A DNA stretch of 64,000 nucleotides from Litorivita sp040371945 (lineage in GTDB: Bacteria > Pseudomonadota > Alphaproteobacteria > Rhodobacterales > Rhodobacteraceae): contig NZ_BAABWS010000003.1 of NCBI RefSeq assembly GCF_040371945.1, positions 1 to 64,000 of the forward strand. Direction: 5' to 3'. How positions within the stretch are numbered: position 1 is the stretch's first letter; every line of letters begins with the position of its first letter. This document shows positions 43,205-52,383 of the stretch, piece by piece. The position numbers and the translations under genes were made by a program. Under the pieces are notes generated by a model that saw only the letters and a list, made by a program, of their open reading frames with translations, was not told the origin of the DNA and did not search any database.

Positions 43205-44797
43205 ATGCGGCTGTTGATCCGCGCAGATGGCGATGGCCGGATCGGCGGCGGGCATATCATGCGCTGCCTGTCCTTGGCTGATGCGGCGCGCGCGGCAGGT
43301 CATGAGGTGACCTTTTTGATGATCGACGCGGGCGGCGGCATGGCCGATTGGGTGCGCGCGGCGGAGCATGGTTTGATCTTGATGCCAACCCAAAGCATGC
43401 CAGCGCAAAGCGCCGCCGATGCGGGGGGGGGTGGCGGCGCGGCGGGTCCTGATGGCTATGCCGACTGGCTGCGCCAGCCGTGGCAGCAGGACGCCGAACG
43501 CAGCGCTCTTGAGGCGTTGCGCGTGCAAGCCGATTGGGTGATTTTGGATCACTACGGGATCGACCGGCGCTGGGTTGCGGCGCTGCGCGCGCGGGTGCCG
43601 GAGGTGCGGTTGATGGCGTTTGACGATCTTGACGACCGTGCGCTTGGGGCGGATCTGCTGCTGGACCAGACGCGTTTGGGCGCCGCGCCGCGCCGCCATC
43701 GGGCCTTGGCGCGGCTCAGCGGGCCGCATTTCGCGCTATTGCGTCCCGAATTTGCAGCCGCGCGCCCTGCCGCTTTGGCGCGGCGCGGCGGCGAGATCGG
43801 GCGTATCCTCATCGCACCGGGGATGATGGACGCGGCAGGGCTTGCGCCGCTGGCGCTGGACGCTGTGGCGCGCTGGAACGTCCGAACGCGCGCGGCGCCG
43901 CTTCGGGCCGAGGTGGTGATGGGATCGGCGTCGCAAAGCCGCGAGGCCGTAGAGGCGCGCGCGGCGCAGGAGCGCGATTTTTGCCTGACGCTGGACGCAA
44001 CCGATATGGCGGCACGCATGGGCGCGGCGGATCTGTGCATCGGCGCGGGGGGCACGACAAGCTGGGAGCGCTGCTGCCTCGGCCTGCCCACCCTGACCAT
44101 CGCGGTGAGCGACAACCAACGCCCTGGCGTTGCGGCTTTGGCCGAGGCGGGGGCGGCGGTGGCGCTCTCGCTCGAGGACGCGCGCGATCCGGCGCGGCTC
44201 GATGCGGCACTGGCCGAGGCGATCAGCCGCTCGGCGACGCTGGCCGAGGCGGCGGCGCAAATCTGCGACGGGGGCGGCGCGGCGCGGGTGGTGGCGGCGC
44301 TCGGCGGGGCGCTGCGCCCCTTGAGGGCCGATGATGCCGAGCAGCTTTTCGCATGGCGCAACCAGCCCCATATCCGCGCCGCCAGCCTGAGCGCCGACCC
44401 GCTTGAATGGGACAGCCATGCCGCTTGGGTCGCCCGCGCGGCGCAGCGCGAGGACGCGGTGTATTGCATCTATAGCGAAGCGGGCCGCGATCTGGGGCTG
44501 GTCTCGGCGGTGCAGCGCGCGCAAGGCGATTGGCATTGGAGCTTTTACATCGGAGCAGCACAGGCGCCAAAGGGCGCGGGCGGGCGGATGCTGGCCGCCT
44601 TTTTGCGCCAGATGGCCGCCCGCCGCGATGTGCAGGCGCTCACCGCCGAGGTTTTGCCGCAAAATACCGCCTCGCTACGCTTGCACGAGACCTTGGGATT
44701 TACCCCTACCACAGCGGCGCCAGACAGCCGCGCGCTTGCCTTTCGCCTGCCTACATGGGATGTGCGAGACAGGCTGGCGCTGCCCGCCGCCAATTGA
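43205..44797 (+). CDS. PseG-PseH fusion: UDP-sugar hydrolase plus N-acetyltransferase
   Basis: A 530-residue fusion. Residues 1-~365 match PseG, the GT-B-fold hydrolase that removes UDP from UDP-2,4-diacetamido-2,4,6-trideoxy-altropyranose: IRADGDGRIGGGHIMRCL at 4-21, LDHYGIDRRW at ~114-123, AFDDLDDRAL, and IGAGGTTSWERCCLGLP near 279-295. Residues ~370-520 match a GNAT acetyltransferase of PseH type (LRPLRADDAEQLFAWRN, EWDSHAAWV, GAGGRMLAAFL, ENTASLRLHETLGF-like). PseH acetylates the 4-amino group, one step before PseG. In Campylobacter and Helicobacter these are separate proteins. The fusion would channel the intermediate. Confidence 0.9.
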   Translation: MRLLIRADGDGRIGGGHIMRCLSLADAARAAGHEVTFLMIDAGGGMADWVRAAEHGLILMPTQSMPAQSAADAGGGGGAAGPDGYADWLRQPWQQDAERSALEALRVQADWVILDHYGIDRRWVAALRARVPEVRLMAFDDLDDRALGADLLLDQTRLGAAPRRHRALARLSGPHFALLRPEFAAARPAALARRGGEIGRILIAPGMMDAAGLAPLALDAVARWNVRTRAAPLRAEVVMGSASQSREAVEARAAQERDFCLTLDATDMAARMGAADLCIGAGGTTSWERCCLGLPTLTIAVSDNQRPGVAALAEAGAAVALSLEDARDPARLDAALAEAISRSATLAEAAAQICDGGGAARVVAALGGALRPLRADDAEQLFAWRNQPHIRAASLSADPLEWDSHAAWVARAAQREDAVYCIYSEAGRDLGLVSAVQRAQGDWHWSFYIGAAQAPKGAGGRMLAAFLRQMAARRDVQALTAEVLPQNTASLRLHETLGFTPTTAAPDSRALAFRLPTWDVRDRLALPAAN

Positions 44798-44809
44798 GAG
44801 GATGTCAGC

Positions 44810-45859
44810 ATGAGCGCAGAATTCCACATTGCCGGACGCCCCATCGGGGCGGGTCATTCGCCCTATATCATCGCCGAATTGTCAGGCAATCATAACGGCG
44901 ATCTGGCCCGCGCCTTGGCGCTTGTGGATGCCGCCGCCGAAACCGGCGCGGATGCGGTCAAATTGCAAACCTATACCGCCGATACGATCACCATCGACGC
45001 CGATAGGCCCGAATTTCGCATCAGCGGCGGGCTTTGGGACGGGCGCAGCCTCTATGAGCTTTACCAAGAGGCCAGCACGCCTTGGGACTGGCACGCGGCG
45101 CTGTTCGAACGCGCGGCGAAACACGGGCTGCATTGCTTTTCCTCGCCGTTTGACCATACGGCGGTGGATTTTCTCGAAGGGCTGAACGCGCCCGCCTATA
45201 AGATCGCCTCGTTCGAATTGGTCGACACGCCGCTGATCCGCAAGGCCGCGCGCACCGGCAAGCCGCTGATCATGTCGACGGGCATCGCCAATTACGCCGA
45301 GATCGAGGAAGCGCTCAAAGCGGCGCGCGAGGGCGGAGTGGCTTGCGTCGCGCTGTTGCATTGCATCTCGGCCTATCCGGCCAAACCCGAAGACATGCGC
45401 CTGCAAACCATCGAGGCTCTGGCGGCGGCCTTTGGTGTCACGGTGGGCCTGTCGGATCATACGCTCGGATCGGCGGTGACCGTGGCCAGCATCGCGCGCG
45501 GCGCGTCGATCATCGAAAAACACCTGACCTTGGCGCGCTCTGACGGCGGGCCGGATGCGGATTTTTCGCTCGAGCCGCATGAGTTCAAGCAATTGGTCGA
45601 TGATGCGCGCATGGCCCATGCCGCGATGGGCGCGCCGCGCTATGACCGCGCCGGTGTCGGCGGGGCGAATGCGCAATTCCGCCGCTCGCTTTATGTGGTG
45701 GCCGATGTGGCCAAGGGCGCGGCGCTGACGGCTGAAAATATCCGCTCGATCCGTCCTGGTCACGGGCTTGCGCCCAAACATTACGAGCGCGTTTTGGGAC
45801 GCACCGCCGCGCGCGATCTCAAACGCGGCGAGGCTTTGGCGTGGGATATGCTGGGCTAG
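44810..45859 (+). CDS. pseI: Pseudaminic acid synthase (PseI)
   Basis: A 349-residue NeuB-family synthase. The TIM-barrel domain shows YIIAELSGNHNGDLA (residues ~19-33), VKLQTYTADT (~51-60), FSSPFDHTAVDFLE and YKIASFELVD. A C-terminal SAF/antifreeze-like domain covers ~290-349 (RRSLYVVADVAKGAALTAENI). It condenses the altropyranose from PseG with phosphoenolpyruvate to make pseudaminic acid. GAGAGG precedes the ATG. The gene ends four bases from the convergent transferase gene. Confidence 0.94.
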   Translation: MSAEFHIAGRPIGAGHSPYIIAELSGNHNGDLARALALVDAAAETGADAVKLQTYTADTITIDADRPEFRISGGLWDGRSLYELYQEASTPWDWHAALFERAAKHGLHCFSSPFDHTAVDFLEGLNAPAYKIASFELVDTPLIRKAARTGKPLIMSTGIANYAEIEEALKAAREGGVACVALLHCISAYPAKPEDMRLQTIEALAAAFGVTVGLSDHTLGSAVTVASIARGASIIEKHLTLARSDGGPDADFSLEPHEFKQLVDDARMAHAAMGAPRYDRAGVGGANAQFRRSLYVVADVAKGAALTAENIRSIRPGHGLAPKHYERVLGRTAARDLKRGEALAWDMLG

Positions 45860-45862
45860 AGC

Positions 45863-46948
45863 CTAGGCGCCCAGAACTTGGCGCTCGATGATCTCGGCGG
45901 CGCGGGTCAGGTTGCTGTCGAAGTTGCCGAACCGCGCGCGCACCGCGTCCATCACCGGATTGGGTTTGCCGATCGAGGCAACAAAAGCCTCCAGTCCCGC
46001 GAGATCGCCGATCTGCGGCAATTCGGAAAACACGCTGACGTTTTCGGCAAAGACCGCCGCCGGTTTGCCGCAATAGATGCAATCGAGCACCGTGGTCGAG
46101 GTGGGAGAGACCATCGCGTCGCATAGATCAATCGCGTCATGGATCGTCGCCTTGGCCAAAGGGCCGGAATAGTAATGCGAAAACATCACGTTGGGGTGTT
46201 TGTCGGCCAAGGCTTTGTCGAGCGCGCGGTGGTTTTTGCGCACCTTGCCGCGATGCGAGCGAATGATGATCCCGAGGTCCGGATGACGGGTCAGCATCGC
46301 ATCCATCAGGTCATAGAAATGCTGGATATGATCGGCGCTATAGCGCCCGCCGCCCCAGCGAAACGATTGGCACACCAGCAGGCGGCGCGGATAGCGCGAG
46401 GCCCAATCAGCAAGCTCCGGCCCCCATGTCGCGGGCGGCAGGATGTTTTGTTTGGTGAAGCCGCAGACCTCGATTTTCTCGGGCACATCGGGGGTGAACA
46501 GGGCGCGGTTCTCGCCCAAAGGCTCCCAGAACAGCAGCTTTTGCGAATAGTAATTTTGCGGGTGATCGACCAGCGGTCCGTTCACGCCCAGCTGATAGGC
46601 GCCGTGCTGCAGGTAAATGCACTGCTGCCCGATCTTGCGAATATAGCTGCCGCGTTGTTTGCGCGTGGTGGTGTCCCAAAAGGGGTCGGCGATGGTCAAA
46701 ACCGCACCGGCGCGGCGAATGTCGCGTTGATAGAGCAACTTCATGCGCAGTTTCGAGGCGGGCTGCGGCATGAAGCCATGGGCCTTGAAGGCCTCGGTGA
46801 GCCGCCGTTCCTTGCGCAGCAGTTTCGAATAGACCAAGGCTTTGACCTTGAGCCGCCCGCGCGCATGCACCCGCGCTAGCACCGGATAGGTGCTTTCGAC
46901 ATCCGGCATCCCGTTGAGATAGGCCAGAAGGGTCGGGGTCTCAGCCAT
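45863..46948 (-). CDS. Putative surface glycan transferase (GT-B-like), candidate Pse transferase
   Basis: A 361-residue cytoplasmic protein that I cannot assign to a named family with confidence. The C-terminal half (GIIIRSHRGKVRKNH, VMFSHYYSGPLAKATIHDAIDLCDAMVSPTSTTVLDCIYCGKPAAVF) resembles the donor-binding domain of GT-B or CDP-glycerol-type transferases, with a Ser/Thr-rich nucleotide-sugar loop. The ATG at 46948 overlaps the end of pseC by eight bases. Lying in one operon with pseB and pseC and converging on pseI, it is the best candidate in the window for a transferase that places pseudaminic acid on a glycan or protein. Confidence 0.6.
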   Translation of the reverse strand: MAETPTLLAYLNGMPDVESTYPVLARVHARGRLKVKALVYSKLLRKERRLTEAFKAHGFMPQPASKLRMKLLYQRDIRRAGAVLTIADPFWDTTTRKQRGSYIRKIGQQCIYLQHGAYQLGVNGPLVDHPQNYYSQKLLFWEPLGENRALFTPDVPEKIEVCGFTKQNILPPATWGPELADWASRYPRRLLVCQSFRWGGGRYSADHIQHFYDLMDAMLTRHPDLGIIIRSHRGKVRKNHRALDKALADKHPNVMFSHYYSGPLAKATIHDAIDLCDAMVSPTSTTVLDCIYCGKPAAVFAENVSVFSELPQIGDLAGLEAFVASIGKPNPVMDAVRARFGNFDSNLTRAAEIIERQVLGA

Positions 46949-48086
46949 CAAGCGCAGCCTTCAAAACCGCTTTCACCTCGTCCTGATCGGCCTCGGTCAA
47001 ACCGGCATAAAGCGGAATGCTGATGGCGCGGTCGTAATAGCCTTCGGCATTGGGAAAATCGCCGCGTTTGAAGCCGAGATCGCGATAATACGGCTGCGTA
47101 TGGACGGGGATATAATGCACGTTGACCCCGATGCCGCCCGCGCGCAGACGGGCAAAGACATCGGCGCGGCTTTCGACTTGGATCGGGTAGAGGTGATAGG
47201 CCGAATAGCTGTCGGTGCTTTGCGCGGGCAAGGTGATGGGCAGCGCCGCCAATATGTCGTCATAGCGCGCGGCCAGCGCATTGCGGCGGGCGACAAAGGC
47301 GCCCAAGCGGTCCATCTGGCTGACGCCCAAAGCCGCCTGCATTTCGGTCATGCGGTAGTTGTAGCCAAGCGCGACCTGCTCGTAATGCCATCCGCCTTGG
47401 CCCTGCGCGCAGGTCATCAAATCGGGCGAACGGGTGACGCCATGCGAGCGGAATAAATCCATCTTCTGCGCCAATGCCGCGTCTTGCGTTGTGGCCAATC
47501 CGCCCTCGGCGGTGGTGATGATTTTCACCGGATGGAAGCTGAACACGCAAATGTCGCTATGGGCGCAATTGCCCACGGGCGCGCCTTGGTAGCTTGCGCC
47601 AATCGCGTGGGAGGCATCTTCGATCACCTTGACTCCATAGCGTTTTGCCAATGCGCCGATCGCCGCCATGTCACAGCTTTGCCCCGCGAAATGCACCGGA
47701 ATGATCACCTTCGGCAAGGTGCCGGAGGCCTCGGCCTCGGCCAGCTTTTGCGCCAAAGCCTCGGGGCACATGAGGTAGGTGTCAGGCGTGATATCGACAA
47801 AATCCACGCGCGCCCCGCAATACAGCCCGACATTGGCCGAGGCGACAAAGGTATTGGGCACGGTCCACAGCCGGTCGCCCGCGCCCAGCCCCAGCGCAAG
47901 ACAGGCGATATGCAGCGCCGAGGTCGCCGAATTCACCGCAACCGCATGGGCCGCGCCGCAATGGGCGGCGATTGCCGCTTCGAACCGCGGAACCGCAGGC
48001 CCTTGGGTCAGGAAATCAGAGCGCAGCACCGCCACAACGGCGGCGATATCCTCGTCAGAAATATCCTGCCGACCGTATGGGATCAT
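46941..48086 (-). CDS. pseC: UDP-4-amino-4,6-dideoxy-N-acetyl-altrosamine transaminase (PseC)
   Basis: A 381-residue DegT/DnrJ/EryC1-family aminotransferase. The PLP-binding Lys188 lies in FSFHPVKIITTAEGG, and ASHAIGASYQG and VNSATSALHIA are family marks. The N-terminus IPYGRQDISDEDI is typical of PseC. It transfers an amino group from glutamate to the 4-keto sugar made by PseB. It overlaps pseB by one base (TGATG), so the first two pathway steps are coupled. Confidence 0.94.
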   Translation of the reverse strand: MIPYGRQDISDEDIAAVVAVLRSDFLTQGPAVPRFEAAIAAHCGAAHAVAVNSATSALHIACLALGLGAGDRLWTVPNTFVASANVGLYCGARVDFVDITPDTYLMCPEALAQKLAEAEASGTLPKVIIPVHFAGQSCDMAAIGALAKRYGVKVIEDASHAIGASYQGAPVGNCAHSDICVFSFHPVKIITTAEGGLATTQDAALAQKMDLFRSHGVTRSPDLMTCAQGQGGWHYEQVALGYNYRMTEMQAALGVSQMDRLGAFVARRNALAARYDDILAALPITLPAQSTDSYSAYHLYPIQVESRADVFARLRAGGIGVNVHYIPVHTQPYYRDLGFKRGDFPNAEGYYDRAISIPLYAGLTEADQDEVKAVLKAALDG

Positions 48087-49084
48087 CAGAATTTACCGAT
48101 CTTTTCGCGGTTGGCATTGACCCAAGCGGTCAATTCTTCGGGCTTCATCCACTCGGCGTTATTGTCCGACGCATAGGTGAAATCTTCGGGCACTTTCTTG
48201 CCGTCCTTGATCCGAACGGGGTCTTTCGACCAGTTGTGGATCGCGGGGATGATCTTGAAATGATCGGCGTATTCATAGGTATGCGGCGCGTCCTCGGCGC
48301 CGATCATCTGCTCGTGCAGCTTCTCGCCAGGGCGAATGCCGATGACCTTTTGCGCCGCGCCCGGTTTGACCGCCTCGGCGATGTCGGTGATGACCATCGA
48401 GGGGATTTTGCGCACGTAAATCTCGCCGCCGACCATATCGTCGAAGGCATGCCAGACCAGTTCCACGCCTTGTTCGAGCGTGATCATGAAACGGGTCATG
48501 CGCGGATCGGTGATCGGCACTTCGGTGCCATCCGGCAAGGTCAGGAAAAACGGAATGACCGAGCCGCGCGAGCCCATGACATTGCCGTAGCGCACCACCG
48601 AAAACCGGCATTTATCCGCGCCCGAATAGCTGTTGCCGGAGACGAACAATTTATCCGAGGCCAGTTTGGTCGCGCCGTAGAGGTTAACGGGGCTGGAGGC
48701 CTTGTCGGTCGAGAGCGCGACACAGCGTTTCACGCCTTTGTCGATACAGGCGTCAATCACGTTCATCGCGCCGTTGATGTTGGTTTTGACGCATTCAAAC
48801 GGGTTATATTCCGCCGTCGGCACGATCTTGGTCGCTGCCGCATGCACCACATAATCCACCCCGTCCAGCGCGCGGTAAAGCCGCTCGCGGTCGCGCACAT
48901 CGCCGATGAAAAACCGGATGCGCGGGTCGTCGCCGTAGGTCTTGGCCATTTCCCATTGCTTCATCTCGTCGCGCGAATAGATGATGATGCGGCGCGGGTT
49001 ATATTTTTCGAGCGTCATCGGCACGAAACGCGAGCCGAACGAGCCTGTCCCGCCCGTGAGAAGAATTGTTGATCCGGTCAGCAC
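48086..49084 (-). CDS. pseB: UDP-N-acetylglucosamine 4,6-dehydratase, inverting (PseB)
   Basis: A 332-residue extended SDR of the PseB/FlaA1 group. The nucleotide motif TGGTGSFG is at residues ~10-17, YSRDEMKQWEM at ~36-46, HAAATKIVPTAE at ~81-92, and the active-site YGATK at 136-140 (Tyr136, Lys140). It converts UDP-GlcNAc to the 4-keto-6-deoxy-L-arabino sugar, the entry to pseudaminic acid. The start is a GTG at 49084 with AGGGG upstream; a longer frame to 49201 is basic and unlike the family. It is the first gene of the minus-strand pse unit. Confidence 0.93.
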   Translation of the reverse strand: MLTGSTILLTGGTGSFGSRFVPMTLEKYNPRRIIIYSRDEMKQWEMAKTYGDDPRIRFFIGDVRDRERLYRALDGVDYVVHAAATKIVPTAEYNPFECVKTNINGAMNVIDACIDKGVKRCVALSTDKASSPVNLYGATKLASDKLFVSGNSYSGADKCRFSVVRYGNVMGSRGSVIPFFLTLPDGTEVPITDPRMTRFMITLEQGVELVWHAFDDMVGGEIYVRKIPSMVITDIAEAVKPGAAQKVIGIRPGEKLHEQMIGAEDAPHTYEYADHFKIIPAIHNWSKDPVRIKDGKKVPEDFTYASDNNAEWMKPEELTAWVNANREKIGKF

Positions 49085-49203
49085 TGGCCTGCCCCTATAT
49101 TGCGAAGTGTCTGTCGGCGCGCAGATGCCCCGCGCGCGTGGTTGGCATGGTTTTACGCGCGCCTGCCGTGGTTGTAAATCATCGCCCGTGCCCGCAGGCA
49201 CCG

Positions 49204-50253
49204 TCAGGCGCCGCGCCGCCCAAGCACGAGAACCTGCGAGACATAGCTGCCGCTGTCATTCATCTCGCCGTAAACGAAGGCATCGGCGGCAAGCGTGTCA
49301 AATCCTTGAAACTCTTGGGCAATAAATTTGGTCGTGACCTGTTCAAACACGCCGATATCGCCCGCCTTTTGCGCGATTTTCTTGCCCACGGCGGTGTTGC
49401 GCGTGATCACATGCCCCGCCGTCAGCGGCGCGACAAGCGAGATGTAGTTGGCCACCACATCCGGCTCCATCTCCTGAAACGACATGAAATTTGCGAAAAG
49501 ATCGAACTGGCCTTTGAGTTTCGGCAATTGCCACGGGCAGAGCACCACCGCCTTGTAGCGCCCTTTGAGGGCCTCAAGGTCGATCTGTGCCATCTCGCGG
49601 CTGTCCGTGTAGCATAGCACCTGATCGGCGCCGAAAACCTGCTGCAAATAGTAGGTCGAAACCGCCGCCACAGGCGGAATATCGACGTTGACATAGAGGC
49701 TGCCTTCGGGCTGCGCCTTGAGCAATATCTCGCCCAATGTCCCGTATCCGCCGCCGATTTCCAGAACCGAGCGGATGCCCGAGGTGTCCACCGTCTTTTT
49801 CAACAGGTTGAGCGCGCGCATGTAGTTGAGCATCGAGCGGCTGTAGCTCTTGCCGTCGAATTCGAACCGCTCGCCGCCGCCCGCATTGCTTTCGCTGACG
49901 CTGTCGATGTCCAATCCGCCCGCCACCGAGGTGGCGCGCAATATCCGGTAGTCAAGCCGCGCGCGGTCCGAACGTGTCAATCGCACCATCGCCTTGGCGC
50001 GTTTGCGCGGGCGCATCCGGTCCACCAAGGGCAACAGGTATTTGCCATATTTGCGCAGGGTGTTGGAGGCATAGACCGGCACATAGAAAAACGCCGCCGA
50101 CGGATGGGTGCGGAAATTTTCCAACCCCTCGGCCTCGATATCCTTGACGATTGCCTCAAGGCCGCTGTTCCAGAAATTCGTCGGCTTATAAAGGTCGGGC
50201 GCGGCCTCCATATCGGCTAGCATATGGCGCAATCCGCCGTCTTCTCCGCTCAT
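49204..50253 (-). CDS. Putative sugar O-methyltransferase
   Basis: A 349-residue protein with a Rossmann-type SAM-binding core. SVLEIGGGYGTLGEIL (residues ~163-178) is the glycine-rich motif I. The layout with an N-terminal helical extension (LYKPTNFWNSGLEAI) and the pattern FANFMSFQEM near residue 257 matches the putative sugar O-methyltransferase family found in surface polysaccharide loci. It may methylate a sugar of the same glycan that carries pseudaminic acid. It lies upstream of pseB in the same direction with a gap of about 120 bases. Confidence 0.8.
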   Translation of the reverse strand: MSGEDGGLRHMLADMEAAPDLYKPTNFWNSGLEAIVKDIEAEGLENFRTHPSAAFFYVPVYASNTLRKYGKYLLPLVDRMRPRKRAKAMVRLTRSDRARLDYRILRATSVAGGLDIDSVSESNAGGGERFEFDGKSYSRSMLNYMRALNLLKKTVDTSGIRSVLEIGGGYGTLGEILLKAQPEGSLYVNVDIPPVAAVSTYYLQQVFGADQVLCYTDSREMAQIDLEALKGRYKAVVLCPWQLPKLKGQFDLFANFMSFQEMEPDVVANYISLVAPLTAGHVITRNTAVGKKIAQKAGDIGVFEQVTTKFIAQEFQGFDTLAADAFVYGEMNDSGSYVSQVLVLGRRGA

Positions 50254-50307
50254 GGCTTACCCCGCCCTTTATTCATTGAGGTCATATTCAGAACTTTGCC
50301 CGCGCGG

Positions 50308-51603
50308 TCAAGCATCGGGCAGCGCGCCAAGCACCGCGCCAAGGCAGGCATCGGTCGCGGGCGTGCCGGCGCCAAGCACCTCTTGGGCGGCGCGGGTTTG
50401 GCGCGCGCGCGCCTGTGCGCCCTCCAGCGCCGAGAGCGCGGCGGCGATCTGCGGGCTGCTGTGCGCTTGGAGCGTCCCGCCCGCCGCCGTCAGGCGCGCG
50501 TAGATTTCGGCGAAGTTGCCCACATGCGGCCCCGTGAGGATCGCCGCGCCGAGGCGCAGCGGCTCATAGGGGTTATGCCCGCCGATTTGCGCTAGCGATC
50601 CGCCGATAAAGGCGCGCGGCGCAAGACGATACCACAGGCCCATTTCCCCCAAAGTATCCGCCAGATAGACCTGCGTTTGCGCATCCGGCCCCGCGCCCGT
50701 GCTGCGCCTTGCGTATCGCAGGCCCTGCGCGCTCAAAATCGCCGCCACAGCATCGCCGCGTTCGGGGTGGCGCGGGGCAAGGATCATCAAACAATCGGGG
50801 GTCTGTTCGAGAACCCTCAGGTGGGCCGCGCAAAGCACCTCTTCCTCGCCCTCGTGGGTCGAGGCGGCGAGCCAGACGGGCCGCGCGCCAATCGCCATCT
50901 GTAGCGCCGCCAGCGCCTGCGCATCGGCCTCGGGCGGCGGGAGTTCCTCCTTGAGCGATCCGGTGACGGTCAGCCTTGGCGCCTCGACCCCGACCGCGCG
51001 CATCGCCTCGGCGGTGGCGCGCTCTTGGACGTAGATATGCCGGAAAGGCGAGAGCAGCGCCGCCGCCGTGCGCGGCAATTTGCGCCAATGGCGCGCGGTT
51101 TTGGCCGAGACACGCGCATTGATCAACAGCGCAGGAATATGGCGCGCCTCGATTTCGTGCAAAAGCCGCGGCCACAGCTCGCTTTCGGTGAAAACCGCCA
51201 CATCAGGGTGCCAGTGATCCAAAAAGGCGCGCGTTGCGGCGGGCGTGTCGATGGGGGCATATTGATGGGCCGCGCGCGGCGGCAAATCGCGCGCCAAAAG
51301 CGCCGCAGAGCTGCGCGTCGTGGTGGTCACCAAGACCGCGATATCCGGCGCCGACGCGATCAGGCGGCGGATCAGTTCAAGCACCGATTGGCTCTCGCCG
51401 ACGCTGGCCGCATGAATCCACACCAGCCGCCCCGCAGGGCGCGCCGCGCTGGCCGTGCCATAGCGCTCGCCGATCCGCGCCGCCTCTTCCTTGCCGCGCG
51501 CGATCCGGCGCCGGTGCGCCATCCGGTAGGCCCCGCCCGCGATCCGCGACAGGCCCAGATAGAGGCGCAAAAGAGGGGTGAGAGGCGTCATGTCGTCCGG
51601 CAT
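50308..51603 (-). CDS. waaA: 3-deoxy-D-manno-octulosonic acid transferase (WaaA/KdtA)
   Basis: A 431-residue GT30 Kdo transferase. The N-terminal membrane anchor is near residues 8-28. WIHAASVGESQSVLELI (~62-78), FTESELWPRLLHEIEARHIPALLINARVS, and the donor site stretch FIGGSLAQIGGHNPYEPLRLGAAILTGPH-type motif (~333-360) are diagnostic. It attaches Kdo to lipid IVA at the inner membrane. An in-frame ATG at 51591 could also be the start, as neither has a clear ribosome binding site. Confidence 0.93.
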   Translation of the reverse strand: MPDDMTPLTPLLRLYLGLSRIAGGAYRMAHRRRIARGKEEAARIGERYGTASAARPAGRLVWIHAASVGESQSVLELIRRLIASAPDIAVLVTTTTRSSAALLARDLPPRAAHQYAPIDTPAATRAFLDHWHPDVAVFTESELWPRLLHEIEARHIPALLINARVSAKTARHWRKLPRTAAALLSPFRHIYVQERATAEAMRAVGVEAPRLTVTGSLKEELPPPEADAQALAALQMAIGARPVWLAASTHEGEEEVLCAAHLRVLEQTPDCLMILAPRHPERGDAVAAILSAQGLRYARRSTGAGPDAQTQVYLADTLGEMGLWYRLAPRAFIGGSLAQIGGHNPYEPLRLGAAILTGPHVGNFAEIYARLTAAGGTLQAHSSPQIAAALSALEGAQARARQTRAAQEVLGAGTPATDACLGAVLGALPDA

Positions 51604-51693
51604 ATTTGGGATGCAGGCGCGCCGAGGCGGGCCACCTGCCTAAGGCTTTGGCCTAAGCCGCGCGGCGCGGCCCGTCAAGCGCCGCGCCCGCGC

Positions 51694-52383
51694 TCAGGAC
51701 AGCTTCCAAAGCGGTTTGAACCCCGCTTTTACCGCCGCTTGGTCATAGTGATCGGCGAACCAGTCACGGATGGGGATCGGGCCAAGGCGGGCCATATCGG
51801 CCTCGTAACAATCAAGAATATGGTCCAAAATGCCGGTTTTCGTCGATTTGAGGTGCAAGAAGCGAAAGCTCAATTGCTTGCGCGCCACGTCGAGCGGCGC
51901 GCCCTCCACATGCAGCAAATAAAGCGCCGCCACCAATCCGGCGCGATCCGCCCCCGATTTACAATGAAAGACAAACGGTTTCTCGAGCCGGTCGAGCGTG
52001 TCGATGACCTCTAGGTAATTCTCTTTGGGCAAGGCCGCGCGGGCCGCCAAGGCGATGCTGACCAAGGTGATGCCAAAGCGCGCGCAGGCCTCTTCTTCGA
52101 GCAGGTAATGGCTGACCTTCGGGGTGCCGCGCAGGTTCAAAATTGTCTTGATCCCCATGGCGGCATATTTCTCGATCCGCGCCGGCGAGGGTTGGTTCGA
52201 GCGCCAGACATCCGGCGCGATCTCTTCGAGATTGGTCCATGCCCCGCGCAAAAACGCGTGATCAAACAGGTGGAAATGCCACATCGCCGCGCGGCGGTTT
52301 TCCGGCGTCGAGATGTCATTGCCAAAGCTACCGCGCCGCCCGCGTTCGAGGTCTTTGAAGGCGGCGGCAAGTTTCTTGAACAT
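51694..52383 (-). CDS. Dual-specificity/tyrosine phosphatase-like protein
   Basis: A 229-residue protein with a cysteine phosphatase signature HCKSGADRAG (Cys141 to Arg147, CX5R) at residues 140-149. The N-terminal part has the conserved WRSNQPSPARI (~60-70) seen in bacterial DSP-like phosphatases, with the general-acid region upstream of the loop. The ATG at 52383 is used; the frame is open much further but that extension is basic and shadow-like. It follows waaA on the same strand by genomic order and may regulate envelope glycan synthesis. Substrate unknown. Confidence 0.82.
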   Translation of the reverse strand: MFKKLAAAFKDLERGRRGSFGNDISTPENRRAAMWHFHLFDHAFLRGAWTNLEEIAPDVWRSNQPSPARIEKYAAMGIKTILNLRGTPKVSHYLLEEEACARFGITLVSIALAARAALPKENYLEVIDTLDRLEKPFVFHCKSGADRAGLVAALYLLHVEGAPLDVARKQLSFRFLHLKSTKTGILDHILDCYEADMARLGPIPIRDWFADHYDQAAVKAGFKPLWKLS

